A stretch of 64,000 nt of DNA. It comes from Neobacillus dielmonensis. Lineage in GTDB: Bacteria; Bacillota; Bacilli; Bacillales; Cytobacillaceae. Made by a program: the position numbers and the translations under genes. The DNA lies in assembly GCF_000612665.1 (NCBI RefSeq), contig NZ_HG942074.1:157128-221127 (forward strand). The letters are read 5' to 3'. The notes under the pieces were generated by a model. The model searched no databases. It was not told where the DNA came from and worked only from the letters and a program-made list of their open reading frames with translations. Positions 28,356 to 36,890 of this stretch are shown piece after piece (the stretch's first letter is position 1; every line of letters begins with the position of its first letter).

Positions 28356-28387
28356 AGTGCTCTCGAACTTGAGGGTGCTTTTTTTAT
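28356..28387 (+). terminator. Terminator of the MFS-CBS operon
   Basis: AGTGCTCTC (28356-28364) pairs with GAGGGTGCT (28371-28379) through three G-U pairs, and is followed by seven T. Confidence 0.75.
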
Positions 28388-28500
28388 TTCCAACCATCTG
28401 TTGGATAATTCATAATTTTTTCTCAAAACGTTAGCCCTCACTTCCCAGAAGGTTTATAGTATTGTTATATACTTTGGATTGAAGGAGAAGAGGTAATCAT

Positions 28501-29691
28501 ATGATCTCAGAAAAATACAAGCAGATGTTACAAGGAAAATCAGTTATTAGAGAACTGTCGGAATTTGCGGCAGAGCGCGGCAAAGAAATCGGTTATGAGA
28601 ATGTGTTTGATTACAGCCTAGGCAATCCTTCGGTTCCTGTTCCGGAAGAATTTACCCAGGTGATGATAGACTTGTTGTCCACTAAAAACCCTGCAGAACT
28701 TCATGGCTATAGTCCAAGTTTAGGAATTCCGTCCGTCAGGAGAAAAATAGCGGATTCCTTAAATCGACGGTTCCACATGGATTATACGGAAAATCATATC
28801 TTTATGACCACAGGTGCGGCCGGAGCAGTTGCCCATGCTGTAAGGTGCGTGACCCAACCGGGAGATGAGGTGCTGACGTTTGCACCGTTCTTTCCTGAAT
28901 ACCATCCATATATTGATTTGACAGGGGCAGTACTGAAAGTGGTTCCTCCTAATACAGAGGATTTTCAGATCAACTTCTCGTTGTTTGAAGAAATGTTGAC
29001 CGAGAAGGTCGCTGCCATATTAATTAATTCTCCCAACAATCCGTCTGGAGTCGTTTATTCTTCCGAGACCGTTCAGAAACTGGCCAATCTTCTTCGTCAA
29101 AAAGAAAAAGAATACGGGCATGAAATTTTTATTATTTCTGATGAACCTTACAGAGAGATTTTGTTCGAAGGGGTAGACTCCATCTATGCATCTAATTACT
29201 ATGAAAATACCCTTTCCTGTTATTCCTATTCTAAGTCTCTATCACTGCCGGGAGAACGAATCGGCTATGTTGCGGTCAATCCTGCTTGTAAGGATTCTGA
29301 TTTAATTGTGAGTATGTGTGGTCAAATTTCGAGGGGGATCGGTCACAACTGCCCGCCATCTTTAATTCAACTCGCTGTAGCAGAAGTAGTGGATTTGACA
29401 GCAGATATGACTGTCTATGAAACCAATATGAACTTACTTTATGACAAATTAACTGAACTGGGATTTACCTGCGTAAAGCCAGACGGTACATTTTATATTT
29501 TTCCAAAGGCATTGGAAGAGGATGCCAACCTATTCTGTAGGAAGGCATTAAAATATGATTTAATACTGGTACCAGGCGATAGTTTCGGATGTCCAGGATA
29601 TTTCCGGATGGCGTATTGCATTGATACGGAAAAAGTCAAACGATCATTGGCGGCATTGGATAAATTCGTCAAGATTGAGTATGAAAACTAG
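28501..29691 (+). CDS. Pyridoxal-phosphate-dependent aminotransferase, class I/II
   Basis: A fold-type I aminotransferase of 396 residues of the AspC-like type. The PLP lysine is Lys245 in SYSKSLSLPGERIGY. INSPNNPSGVVYS carries the substrate-carboxylate Asn, IISDEPYREI carries the PLP-ring Asp/Tyr, and FRMAYC near the C-terminus carries the conserved Arg. The ATG at 28501 is preceded by GGAGAAGAGG. It is monocistronic with a hairpin after it (29716-29744). The amino-acid specificity cannot be read from the sequence. Confidence 0.88.
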   Translation: MISEKYKQMLQGKSVIRELSEFAAERGKEIGYENVFDYSLGNPSVPVPEEFTQVMIDLLSTKNPAELHGYSPSLGIPSVRRKIADSLNRRFHMDYTENHIFMTTGAAGAVAHAVRCVTQPGDEVLTFAPFFPEYHPYIDLTGAVLKVVPPNTEDFQINFSLFEEMLTEKVAAILINSPNNPSGVVYSSETVQKLANLLRQKEKEYGHEIFIISDEPYREILFEGVDSIYASNYYENTLSCYSYSKSLSLPGERIGYVAVNPACKDSDLIVSMCGQISRGIGHNCPPSLIQLAVAEVVDLTADMTVYETNMNLLYDKLTELGFTCVKPDGTFYIFPKALEEDANLFCRKALKYDLILVPGDSFGCPGYFRMAYCIDTEKVKRSLAALDKFVKIEYEN

Positions 29692-29715
29692 AAAACAAAA
29701 AATATGCAGTTGAAC

Positions 29716-29744
29716 AAGCAGGAACCGGATAATGGTTCCTGCTT
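29716..29744 (+). terminator. Hairpin after the aminotransferase gene
   Basis: AAGCAGGAACC (29716-29726) pairs with GGTTCCTGCTT (29734-29744). The following tail is only moderately T-rich. Confidence 0.6.
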
Positions 29745-29885
29745 CCCATTTATCTGCAAAGGACTAAAAAAGGTTTGCATTTTTCAAGTAAATGAGTATA
29801 TATTTATTCGATTGGTTGTTCTTAATTACGAACGATAAAATATATTAAAACAGAATTCATTTAGCATGAAAAGGAGAGAGCCGAA

Positions 29886-30497
29886 TTGGAGAGTCAAACA
29901 CAAAACGATTCAGTGATAAGGAATTCCATTTTGATTCGGATTACAGGAGTCGCTAGGAGGTTAGGGATTGGCTTCTTAGCAGCCGTGATCACGGGAGTTA
30001 TATCTGGGCTATTGCTTCGCTTCATCATGAGAATCATTGCCCTTGCCTTCCCCCATATGGCGAGAGGGTTTACTTTTCAAGGAACGTTTATATTAATAAT
30101 TGTGGGTGTAGGCTTTTCATTGGCGAACAGTATTATTTTTACGGCCATTTATCATTATTTGCCAACGGGGTGGGTACGCAAGGGAGTACTGTATGGTTGT
30201 ATAAACTTGGTGATTTATGGGATCCCTTTCTTCTTATCGAATCCTGACAATGATTTATTTGGTCCCCAAGCTCCTTTAGGAATTGGCTTATTTTCTGCAT
30301 TGTTTATTCTGGGCGGACTTCTTCTATCCTATTTGGTTGATAAAATGATAAGTTGGTTTGGCCAATCAAAGACGAGGATTGTTTTCAACTATATCTTTTT
30401 TGGAATGTTAATTGTACCTGCATTAGTGATGGCTGGCGGGATCGTTTATGAGATTTTTCATGATCTAATCCCTTCTATTCAGTCAAATTTTTGGTAG
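29886..30497 (+). CDS. Five-segment membrane protein, unknown
   Basis: Not recognised. The 203 residues begin at a TTG with AAGGAGAG upstream. After a hydrophilic N-terminal 25 residues there are about five membrane segments (about 28-48, 63-87, 100-118, 129-150, 166-190) and a short amphipathic end. A conserved-looking loop, SNPDNDLFGPQAPLG, lies between segments 3 and 4. It has no catalytic signature. It is followed 50 bases later by the aromatic-rich repeat protein, and the two may be co-transcribed, since the next terminator is at 31143. Confidence 0.65.
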   Translation: MESQTQNDSVIRNSILIRITGVARRLGIGFLAAVITGVISGLLLRFIMRIIALAFPHMARGFTFQGTFILIIVGVGFSLANSIIFTAIYHYLPTGWVRKGVLYGCINLVIYGIPFFLSNPDNDLFGPQAPLGIGLFSALFILGGLLLSYLVDKMISWFGQSKTRIVFNYIFFGMLIVPALVMAGGIVYEIFHDLIPSIQSNFW

Positions 30498-30547
30498 AAT
30501 AAATGCACCTTGGATTTTTAACAAGTTGATTGAAGGACGTGAAGTTT

Positions 30548-31138
30548 TTGCGAGAAATAGGGTCTCTTATAAAATATATTCTCCGCGGCATCGTTTTCAT
30601 TGTTTATTTTCCTTTTTACCTGATTTGGCAGGCTTTGAAATTTATCTGGACCTATTTAATTGGTGTACCGCTTCAATGGCTTTGGGAAACAATTATTTTG
30701 CCGGTTCTTGTATTTATATGGAAAATCATTATAATACCAATCTGGCATTATATTATTTATGTTCCGTTTCGTTGGTTGTGGCACAGAATCCTGTTTCCTC
30801 TTTTCTCCTTAGTTTGGAATAATGTATTAGTTCCATTTTTAAAATTTGTATGGTATTATCTGTTATTTCCGCTTCTGTATTATGTTATTTATTATCCGTT
30901 TTATCTGTTGTGGAAATATGTGCTGCGTTGGTTTTACCGAGAGATTTTTATTCCGGTTTTGCGCGTTTGTAGACTCATTCTAAAGTACTTGCTTAACGGT
31001 CTTAAATGGTTATGGCTTCATCTCGTCTACTATCCTGTCCGCTGGATGTGGAAGACCTTTATTTATTACCCACTCCGTTGGGTTTATCGACAGGTCGTTA
31101 AGCCAGTGCTCGTGTGGTTTAAGGGCATATTTTATTAG
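30548..31138 (+). CDS. Trp/Tyr/Pro-rich tandem-repeat membrane protein, unknown
   Basis: Not recognised. From TTG 30548 the protein has 196 residues with, by my count, 18 Trp, about 22 Tyr and 13 Pro, only three acidic residues and many Arg/Lys. Prolines recur mostly every 9-12 residues (41, 52, 64, 73, 84, 96, 108, 117, then 163, 175, 186), giving an 11-residue pattern such as PLQWLWETIIL, PFRWLWHRILF and PLFSLVWNNVL. This suggests short re-entrant or interfacial helices lying in the membrane rather than ordinary spanning helices (inference). The start choice rests on AAGGA at 30533-30537, which is 10 bases before TTG 30548 and too close to GTG 30539. It follows a membrane protein gene. Confidence 0.7.
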   Translation: MREIGSLIKYILRGIVFIVYFPFYLIWQALKFIWTYLIGVPLQWLWETIILPVLVFIWKIIIIPIWHYIIYVPFRWLWHRILFPLFSLVWNNVLVPFLKFVWYYLLFPLLYYVIYYPFYLLWKYVLRWFYREIFIPVLRVCRLILKYLLNGLKWLWLHLVYYPVRWMWKTFIYYPLRWVYRQVVKPVLVWFKGIFY

Positions 31139-31142
31139 CAAA

Positions 31143-31180
31143 AAAGGAACCTGTCGCATTAAGATAGGTTCCTTTATTTT
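31143..31180. terminator. Bidirectional terminator
   Basis: AAAGGAACCT (31143-31152) pairs with AGGTTCCTTT (31166-31175), with A/T-rich flanks on both sides. It separates the repeat-protein gene and the convergent TerD-vWA gene. Confidence 0.85.
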
Positions 31181-31197
31181 GCAAAATTGTTTAATCG

Positions 31198-32619
31198 TTA
31201 GCGAATGGCAGTTGCCGCCGGTTGAATGAGCCCTTTTACAGATGCGGTTTTGACCCATTCCGGGTATTCCTGCATCAGCAAGTCATACAATTCCTGCTCC
31301 GAAACGGCTTGAGGATCTTCCACACTAAAGAAATCAGCATTGTCTATGTATCTTCCCGTTAAGTTATCCAGCTGTTCCAAAAAGGTAAAGTCGGATTGAA
31401 AGAGGGCGCGGAATCCACGTTTTTTGGTGCCTTTGTTTGATTTTCCTATCGCCATGAACTGCCAAAATATAGGTTCGTAAGATGAATTTTGCAGATGACT
31501 AATGGTTTCCTTTTCATCAAAAGTAGCTCCATCCGTAACAAACATGACATAGACAGGGATGTCTTTTGAGAATGGCTTGTTCCGCTTGGAAGCTGACCCG
31601 ATATAATGCTGACGGATTACGTGCATTGCCTTTCCATAATAGGTGCTTCCCTCAAGTGGGTATTGTTTGATTAACCGGTTCACAAAACCGTTAAAGTTAT
31701 CAATCGTCAACTCGCCTGCATCATGCGCTTTGCCGCCAAATAAAAAAATATCAATCGAGCCATCATCATCAAAACGGGTACCTAATGCCAAAATTCTTTC
31801 CGCAAACTCTTGAATTTTTCCAGAGCGGTATAGGCCCGACATCGACCCGGATATATCCAAGCATAAAGCAACCTTGGCAGTGTGATTTTGCAGGCCGACC
31901 TTCTCTAAGGAAACCTTGGCTTTTTTGGAAAGGTCTAATATTTTTGGTGCTTTTTGCTCCATCTTTTTTTCAAGCATGACCCGTTTCGTATTAACCGGAG
32001 GCGGTGTTGGAGCTGCAGCAACAGGAGGCTGCTGTGGAGATGCTTGCACTGGCGCTGCCGATGTTGTCGGTATGGAAGGAGTAGCAGGTTGATTTTGCTC
32101 TTCGGCCACCTCGCCGCCAAAGTCCTTCAATAAAGCAGCCAATCCACCATCAAATCCCCGTCCTACAGAAGAGATTCGCCACCCTGTTTTATTATAAATC
32201 TCAGCAATAATGACAGCTTTTTCATTTTTAAAGTCTTGCCCTGTAAAGGAATACTCTAGGATGGTTTGTCCATTTGCTTGGATTTTAAGTGACCCAGAGG
32301 AGATCATTCCCATCGTTCCTTCGCCGTCAATCGTTGCTGTAAATACGAGATGTTGAGCAGCTGCAGGCAGCTTCGATAAATCGACCTGAAAAGTGCCGGA
32401 GCCGCTGCGGTGCGAAAGCAGATGAATCTCATTAGCAGGCGATTGGAGCTGATTATAAAAAATCATATAACGGTCATCCGTTAGATTTTTTTCTCCGCTC
32501 AAGCCAAAACAGGTAATGTCGATTTCAAAGCCAGAGGCTACATTGACTTCGATTTGAAGCTGAGTAGAAGGAGTGTAGTCGGATAACTTAACCTTCTCTC
32601 CACGAATTAATATTTTCAT
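31198..32619 (-). CDS. TerD domain fused to a vWA domain (TerF-like)
   Basis: A 473-residue two-domain protein. Residues 1-170 form a TerD calcium-binding beta-sandwich (GEKNLTDDRYMIFYNQ, later EYSFTGQDF and RISSVGRGF). Residues 172-210 are a Pro/Ala/Gln linker. From about 248 a von Willebrand A domain has MIDAS Asp255 in CLDISGSMS, then a downstream Thr region and VTDGATFDE. This order matches TerF-type proteins of tellurite-resistance and general stress systems, which link membrane or metal stress to protein complexes. Usually terD/telA/terC-like genes are adjacent; none is here. It has no signal peptide. It is monocistronic. Confidence 0.88.
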   Translation of the reverse strand: MKILIRGEKVKLSDYTPSTQLQIEVNVASGFEIDITCFGLSGEKNLTDDRYMIFYNQLQSPANEIHLLSHRSGSGTFQVDLSKLPAAAQHLVFTATIDGEGTMGMISSGSLKIQANGQTILEYSFTGQDFKNEKAVIIAEIYNKTGWRISSVGRGFDGGLAALLKDFGGEVAEEQNQPATPSIPTTSAAPVQASPQQPPVAAAPTPPPVNTKRVMLEKKMEQKAPKILDLSKKAKVSLEKVGLQNHTAKVALCLDISGSMSGLYRSGKIQEFAERILALGTRFDDDGSIDIFLFGGKAHDAGELTIDNFNGFVNRLIKQYPLEGSTYYGKAMHVIRQHYIGSASKRNKPFSKDIPVYVMFVTDGATFDEKETISHLQNSSYEPIFWQFMAIGKSNKGTKKRGFRALFQSDFTFLEQLDNLTGRYIDNADFFSVEDPQAVSEQELYDLLMQEYPEWVKTASVKGLIQPAATAIR

Positions 32620-32736
32620 CGTTTTCCCCCTTATTATGGTAATGCATAAAATTATTTTACACTAAATTTCCATATAAAAGGAGAAAATTATGGGTCCAAG
32701 AATGGAGTCATGCATGAAGCAGGAGAACCGTCCCTG

Positions 32737-33282
32737 TTAATTATTCCTTAATACGGTAATAAATCCGTCGAGTATGTGGTGGCTGACTGTAAAGCCTTTG
32801 CGCTGATAGAATTTTAAGGCTTGGTCATTGCCGTTTGATACAAAGATAAAATGATCTGTAATGGTTTCAAATGACTGCAGCCAATCCATAGACTTTTGAA
32901 AAAGGGTGCTGCCAATTCCTAAACTTCGATAGTCTTCTTTGATATAGAACTGGGACAGGCAGCCTACTTCTTCCGTTTGGACGGAGCCGAAATCGAAAAA
33001 TGCGTCACAATTTAACGTAGCAAAACCACCCGAATAGGTTTCCTTTGGAGAAATATTGCTATACGCATATCCCACCATTTTCTCCCCCACTTTTGCGGTA
33101 ATAATATAATTTGCAGTCGCACTTTGAACCGACGGAATCATTCGTGTTTCAAAACTCATGTTTTCAAAAAACTCCGGATGAATAGACGCCTTCGTCTTCT
33201 GGTAGGCCATTAACTCGTTGCATAAATCTTGAATTGAATATAAGTATTCTTCAGTCAGCACTTCGTATGTAATGTTCATCAT
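32737..33282 (-). CDS. GNAT-family N-acetyltransferase
   Basis: An acetyl-CoA-dependent acetyltransferase of 181 residues. Motif A is degenerate (SQFYIKEDYRSLGIGSTLFQKSMDW), and motif B is GNDQALKFYQRKGF. The likely start is at 33282 (MMNITYEV), preceded by GAAGGG; an ATG at 33303 is less well placed. The acceptor is unknown. It stands alone between the TerD-vWA gene and the divergent MATE gene. Confidence 0.82.
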   Translation of the reverse strand: MMNITYEVLTEEYLYSIQDLCNELMAYQKTKASIHPEFFENMSFETRMIPSVQSATANYIITAKVGEKMVGYAYSNISPKETYSGGFATLNCDAFFDFGSVQTEEVGCLSQFYIKEDYRSLGIGSTLFQKSMDWLQSFETITDHFIFVSNGNDQALKFYQRKGFTVSHHILDGFITVLRNN

Positions 33283-33484
33283 AACTTTCCCTTCTATTAA
33301 CATACTTTTATTCCTATTTTATAGGATTCTTTCGAAAGTAACACTGTTCATTATGGGGCCATTGAAAAGGGGCGATAACATTTTATTTAGATAGGCGAAA
33401 AATCGCTGTTTTCTCTTAGCAATCGTGTTATAATATTGCGTATTATTGGTGAGTTTACATTTATAAAAAAAGAAGTGTAGCGAA

Positions 33485-34879
33485 ATGAAGAGCATGGCGT
33501 TGAGGACGAGGCAGAGAACGGTTTTTTTGTTAAATAAATATTTAACCGGTGATTCGATCGATTACAATCAAATCATTGATATTATTATTCCTTTGTTTGT
33601 CGATCAGGCCTTCTTGGTGTTAATGAGTTTGCTGAATACGGCAATGGTGAGTTCTGCTGGTGTGGCGGCAGTGAGTGCTGTCAGTATGGTAGATTCATTG
33701 AATATCTTTTTGGTGAATGTCTTTATAGCGGTTGCTACTGGGGGCACGGTAATCGTGGCCCAATTTAAGGGCAGCGGTAATATGAAGATGGTATCAAAAA
33801 CAGCTACACAAGCGATATCGGCTGTGACGATTTTCTCTTTGTTGCTGGGGGCACTCGTGATTGTTTTTCATTCGCAGATGTTAACCCTTCTGTTTGGAAA
33901 GGCGGAAGCCGATGTTATGCAAAATGCCAGAATCTATTTAATCGGCAGCTGCCTATCCTATCCGTTCATCGCCATCTTCCAAGCAGTAACAGGTGCGCTA
34001 AGAGGCGTTGGTGAAACGAAACCATGCTTAAACCTATCGTTATTACTGAACCTGAGCAATACAGTTCTTAACGTATTATTGATCATCGTATTCCATTTGG
34101 GTGTGGAAGGTCTAATTATCGCGACGATTGCGGCGAGATTGCTGGGTATGGCCGCATCGTTATTGTATATCATTAAATACAACGATACGATTCATTTTAA
34201 AATAAGAAATGCCATTCATTTTGATTTTTCCATCTTAAAGAAGGTCATGTTTATCGGACTGCCTTTTGCGGCTGAACAAATTTTTTTCAACGGGGGTAAG
34301 CTGCTCACGCAAACGTTTATCGTAACATTGGGGACATTAGCGATGACGGCAAATGCGATCGGCGGGTCGGTTACTCTATTATTTCAAATTGGGCCCAATG
34401 CCATTGGTATTGCCTTGGTGACAGTAGTCGGCCAATGCATTGGAAGAAAGAATATACAGGATGCAAGGAAATTTACCAAATCATTGATGGGACTTTCTTC
34501 GATTCTTTTTGTGGTCACATCTTTGATTTTACTTCCTTTTTTCCCGTTGTTAATGAAGTTGTTTCATACACCAGATGAAATTGTCCCAACTATCTTTACC
34601 TTAATTGTAGTATCTGCGATTGCCCAGCCATTATTATGGCCGATCAGTTTTAATATGCCCGCTGCATTAAGAGCAGCAGGAGATTCAAATTTCACTTCTG
34701 TTGCATCGTTACTGTCGATGTGGCTGTTAAGAGTGGTGCTTGGTTATCTACTCGGTATTACCTTTGGATTTGGTATAATTGGGGTTTGGGTCGCCATGAT
34801 TATCGAGTGGGGTGTGCGGGGGACGATTTTTGTTTGGAGATTTAAAGGGAAAAAGTGGTATGCACATAAGCTTGTATAA
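33485..34879 (+). CDS. MATE-family efflux transporter
   Basis: A multidrug and toxin extrusion protein of 464 residues with 12 membrane segments in two six-helix halves. The first half begins IIDIIIPLFVDQAFLVLMSLLN and includes the GALRGVGETKPCL loop; the second half mirrors it (FNMPAALRAAGDSNFTS). It exports cationic compounds with Na+ or H+. The start at 33485 has only a weak site (GAAGTG), and ATG 33494 is possible. A hairpin at 34903-34930 may end the gene. Confidence 0.88.
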   Translation: MKSMALRTRQRTVFLLNKYLTGDSIDYNQIIDIIIPLFVDQAFLVLMSLLNTAMVSSAGVAAVSAVSMVDSLNIFLVNVFIAVATGGTVIVAQFKGSGNMKMVSKTATQAISAVTIFSLLLGALVIVFHSQMLTLLFGKAEADVMQNARIYLIGSCLSYPFIAIFQAVTGALRGVGETKPCLNLSLLLNLSNTVLNVLLIIVFHLGVEGLIIATIAARLLGMAASLLYIIKYNDTIHFKIRNAIHFDFSILKKVMFIGLPFAAEQIFFNGGKLLTQTFIVTLGTLAMTANAIGGSVTLLFQIGPNAIGIALVTVVGQCIGRKNIQDARKFTKSLMGLSSILFVVTSLILLPFFPLLMKLFHTPDEIVPTIFTLIVVSAIAQPLLWPISFNMPAALRAAGDSNFTSVASLLSMWLLRVVLGYLLGITFGFGIIGVWVAMIIEWGVRGTIFVWRFKGKKWYAHKLV

Positions 34880-34902
34880 TAAGAGATAAATAGTATGGCT
34901 AA

Positions 34903-34935
34903 AGGGTCTGTCTTTTTATAGATAGGCCCTATTTA
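34903..34935 (+). terminator. Hairpin after the MATE gene
   Basis: AGGGTCTGTC (34903-34912) pairs with GATAGGCCCT (34921-34930), with two wobble pairs and an A/T tail. Confidence 0.5.
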
Positions 34936-35044
34936 AATGCGTTACATCCCAATTGTAAGGAAATTGTAAGGAATCGCTACGTACTAGATATGGAAACCGT
35001 GCTATCGTTTTTGGAAACAATGGTCGATTAAAGGGTGAATTGTA

Positions 35045-35359
35045 ATGGTAAAACAGTTGAACAGTGGTCCAGTAATCCAAAAGGAAAAAGAAACCGCCAC
35101 TAAAATGATCCATTTGTATTGTAAAAAGAAACATCATCAGCGTCAACTATGCCCAAAATGTCAAGACTTACAGGACTATGCTCTTAAACGGCTTTCCTAT
35201 TGTCGGTTTGGGAAGGGAAAAACGGCGTGTTCTAATTGTAAAGTCCATTGCTACCAGCGTGATTACCAAAACCGAATAAAAACGGTCATGCGTTATTCCG
35301 GCCCATGGATGCTGGTCTATCATCCGGTTTATGCTGTAAAACATCTCTTAAATAAATAA
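35045..35359 (+). CDS. Nitrous oxide-stimulated promoter family protein (YgbA-like)
   Basis: A Cys-rich protein of 104 residues matching the YgbA/nitrous-oxide-stimulated-promoter family. It has CPKCQDLQDYALKRLSYC, then KTACSNCKVHCY, then the family ending VMRYSGPWMLVYHP..AVKHLL. The Cys/His set (two CxxC pairs plus CxVHCY) suggests metal or nitrosyl-sensitive binding. In enterobacteria ygbA is induced by nitric oxide through NsrR. No denitrification gene is visible here. It is monocistronic; function unknown. Confidence 0.82.
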   Translation: MVKQLNSGPVIQKEKETATKMIHLYCKKKHHQRQLCPKCQDLQDYALKRLSYCRFGKGKTACSNCKVHCYQRDYQNRIKTVMRYSGPWMLVYHPVYAVKHLLNK

Positions 35360-35416
35360 GAAAATTTTTTATTAAAAACCTCTAGAAATATTATCCAAAA
35401 AAGTATAGTATTAATA

Positions 35417-35564
35417 TTGGATATAGAGAAAATTTGCTCTAATCTATAATGATTAATTTGTCATTAAGACATTTAAATTAGAAGGCAATGATTTTCTAGA
35501 TGGATGCTAGAACTTAAGCCAAAATAAGCCACTGTTAGGGGTGCGCTTATTTTGGCTTTTTTAT
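35417..35564 (+). ncRNA. Structured leader or small RNA ending in a strong terminator, before the kinase gene
   Basis: A TATAAT at 35445-35450 (with a distant TTGGAT at 35417) precedes about 110 bases. These fold as TAATTTGTC/GACATTTAAATTA-type and TTCTAG/CTAGAA (35494-35512) hairpins, then a 14-bp terminator stem (35516-35529 with 35545-35558) and a T run. The kinase ATG follows 32 bases later. It could be a stand-alone small RNA or a transcription attenuator. It matches no riboswitch class I recognise. Confidence 0.45.
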
Positions 35565-35595
35565 TTTCTAATATGCGGTGGAGGGGAGGGATTGG

Positions 35596-36678
35596 ATGCA
35601 ACATGGAGTCGATGAAGTAAAACGACGAAACTGTTTGCTCGATATATATATTGATGTAAATTTGGAACGTTATTTCTCCGTTCTATCAAACGATGCAGAT
35701 CCCTTCTTTATCGTTAATATGTCTGGAAAATTGGCCTATGTGAACAAACACTGTGAATTACTTTTGAAGTGCCCTAAAATAGAATTAGAAAAGCTATTTC
35801 TCAATGATCTTTTTAGTCCGACATTTATAGATGAGAGTCAATCCTTTTTTCATCAAAAGAGCCGGGATAAATTAATAAATTTTGATTCAAAAATCACCCT
35901 AAAATCGAGGGAATTCATGGATGTGAACGTTACGGCATTCCCAATTCTTTTTGATAAGGAAGTAGTGGGCAACTATGTTGTTCTAGAGGATATCACAATG
36001 ATTAAAAGGGAGAGAGAGCTGCTCGCTGAAAAGCAGGCAGTGGCCGGACAGCTGGCAGCCGGAATCGCCCATGAAATCAGGAACCCGATCACGGCAATTA
36101 AAGGATTCCTACAGTTAATCATGAGTGAATATACAGGGGATATGATGTATTTTAAAGTGGTAGAATCAGAAATAAATAGAATCGAAGGCATTTTAAAAGA
36201 ACTGATGATTCTTGCTAAACCAAACCAAACCCACTATGAAGAAGTAAACATCCATGTGCTGCTAGAACAAGTTCTCGCCCTGATGGAATCTCAGGCGTTA
36301 TTATATAATGTAGAGGTTGAAAAAAAGTATAGGTTTACGGATGAAACCATAATCGGCGACCAAAATCAGCTTAAGCAAGTGTTTATTAACTATATCAAAA
36401 ATGCCATTGAGGCCATGCCAAATGGAGGAAGTCTCTTCATTGAGGGGTCTTATTCAGATATATCCTGGGTCCAGATTCGAGTAATTGATCAAGGGGGAGG
36501 CATCCCATCAGATATTATCGGACGAATTCACGAGCCATTTTTTACAACGAAAGAAAGTGGAACGGGACTTGGCATGTCTGTTAGTTACCAAATTATTGAA
36601 GAGCATAAGGGGAAGGTTAAGATTATGAGCAATACGCAAGGAACTTGCGTTGAGGTCCAATTACCAATGGTAACTTAA
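35596..36678 (+). CDS. PAS-domain sensor histidine kinase (sporulation-kinase type)
   Basis: A cytoplasmic kinase of 360 residues with no membrane segment. A PAS domain (about 28-140) is followed by HisKA with phospho-His159 (AAGIAHEIRNPITAIKGF). HATPase_c has an N box (FINYIKNAIEAMPNGG), G1 (DQGGGIP) and G2 (TKESGTGLGMSVSYQI). The arrangement matches the Bacillus KinA/B/C/E family that feeds Spo0F. No response regulator is adjacent, which supports a phosphorelay role (inference). The start at 35596 is set by GGGGAGGG seven bases upstream. It lies just behind a terminator hairpin and upstream of the DUF2294 and tubulin-like genes. Confidence 0.88.
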   Translation: MQHGVDEVKRRNCLLDIYIDVNLERYFSVLSNDADPFFIVNMSGKLAYVNKHCELLLKCPKIELEKLFLNDLFSPTFIDESQSFFHQKSRDKLINFDSKITLKSREFMDVNVTAFPILFDKEVVGNYVVLEDITMIKRERELLAEKQAVAGQLAAGIAHEIRNPITAIKGFLQLIMSEYTGDMMYFKVVESEINRIEGILKELMILAKPNQTHYEEVNIHVLLEQVLALMESQALLYNVEVEKKYRFTDETIIGDQNQLKQVFINYIKNAIEAMPNGGSLFIEGSYSDISWVQIRVIDQGGGIPSDIIGRIHEPFFTTKESGTGLGMSVSYQIIEEHKGKVKIMSNTQGTCVEVQLPMVT

Positions 36679-36680
36679 TA

Positions 36681-36863
36681 TTGCTAGATAAGTTGTTATC
36701 GTGTTACACTAAAGGAGTCTAATGTCTAGCAGTCATTAGGTTTGCAATCTATATTGGTAAAAAACTAAATGATGCTCAACATATGTATGGTAAATGGAAG
36801 AAACTATATAAATAGTCGTCTTACCGTGGCCTGACTTCTTAACCTGGAAGTTGGGCCATTTTT
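36681..36863 (+). ncRNA. Leader RNA with promoter and terminator before the DUF2294 gene
   Basis: TTGCTA (36681-36686), 18 bases, TACACT (36705-36710) form a reasonable promoter. The roughly 150-base transcript contains a CTAATG/CATTAG hairpin (36719-36739) and ends at a stem TGGCCTGACTTC/GAAGTTGGGCCA (36828-36858) followed by TTTTT. The DUF2294 ribosome binding site begins at 36877, so readthrough would be needed for expression from this promoter. Candidate attenuator. Confidence 0.45.
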
Positions 36864-36890
36864 GTTATTGCCGAAAAAGGAGGGATAGTC

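Noticed and set aside
30526..30822. 98-codon frame overlapping the aromatic-rich protein gene
   Set aside because: It is a shifted-frame shadow of the Trp-rich gene with no ribosome binding site and no conserved pattern.
34916..35146. Minus-strand ORF before the YgbA-like gene
   Set aside because: It overlaps the YgbA-like coding start in antisense, has no ribosome binding site and shows no recognisable sequence.
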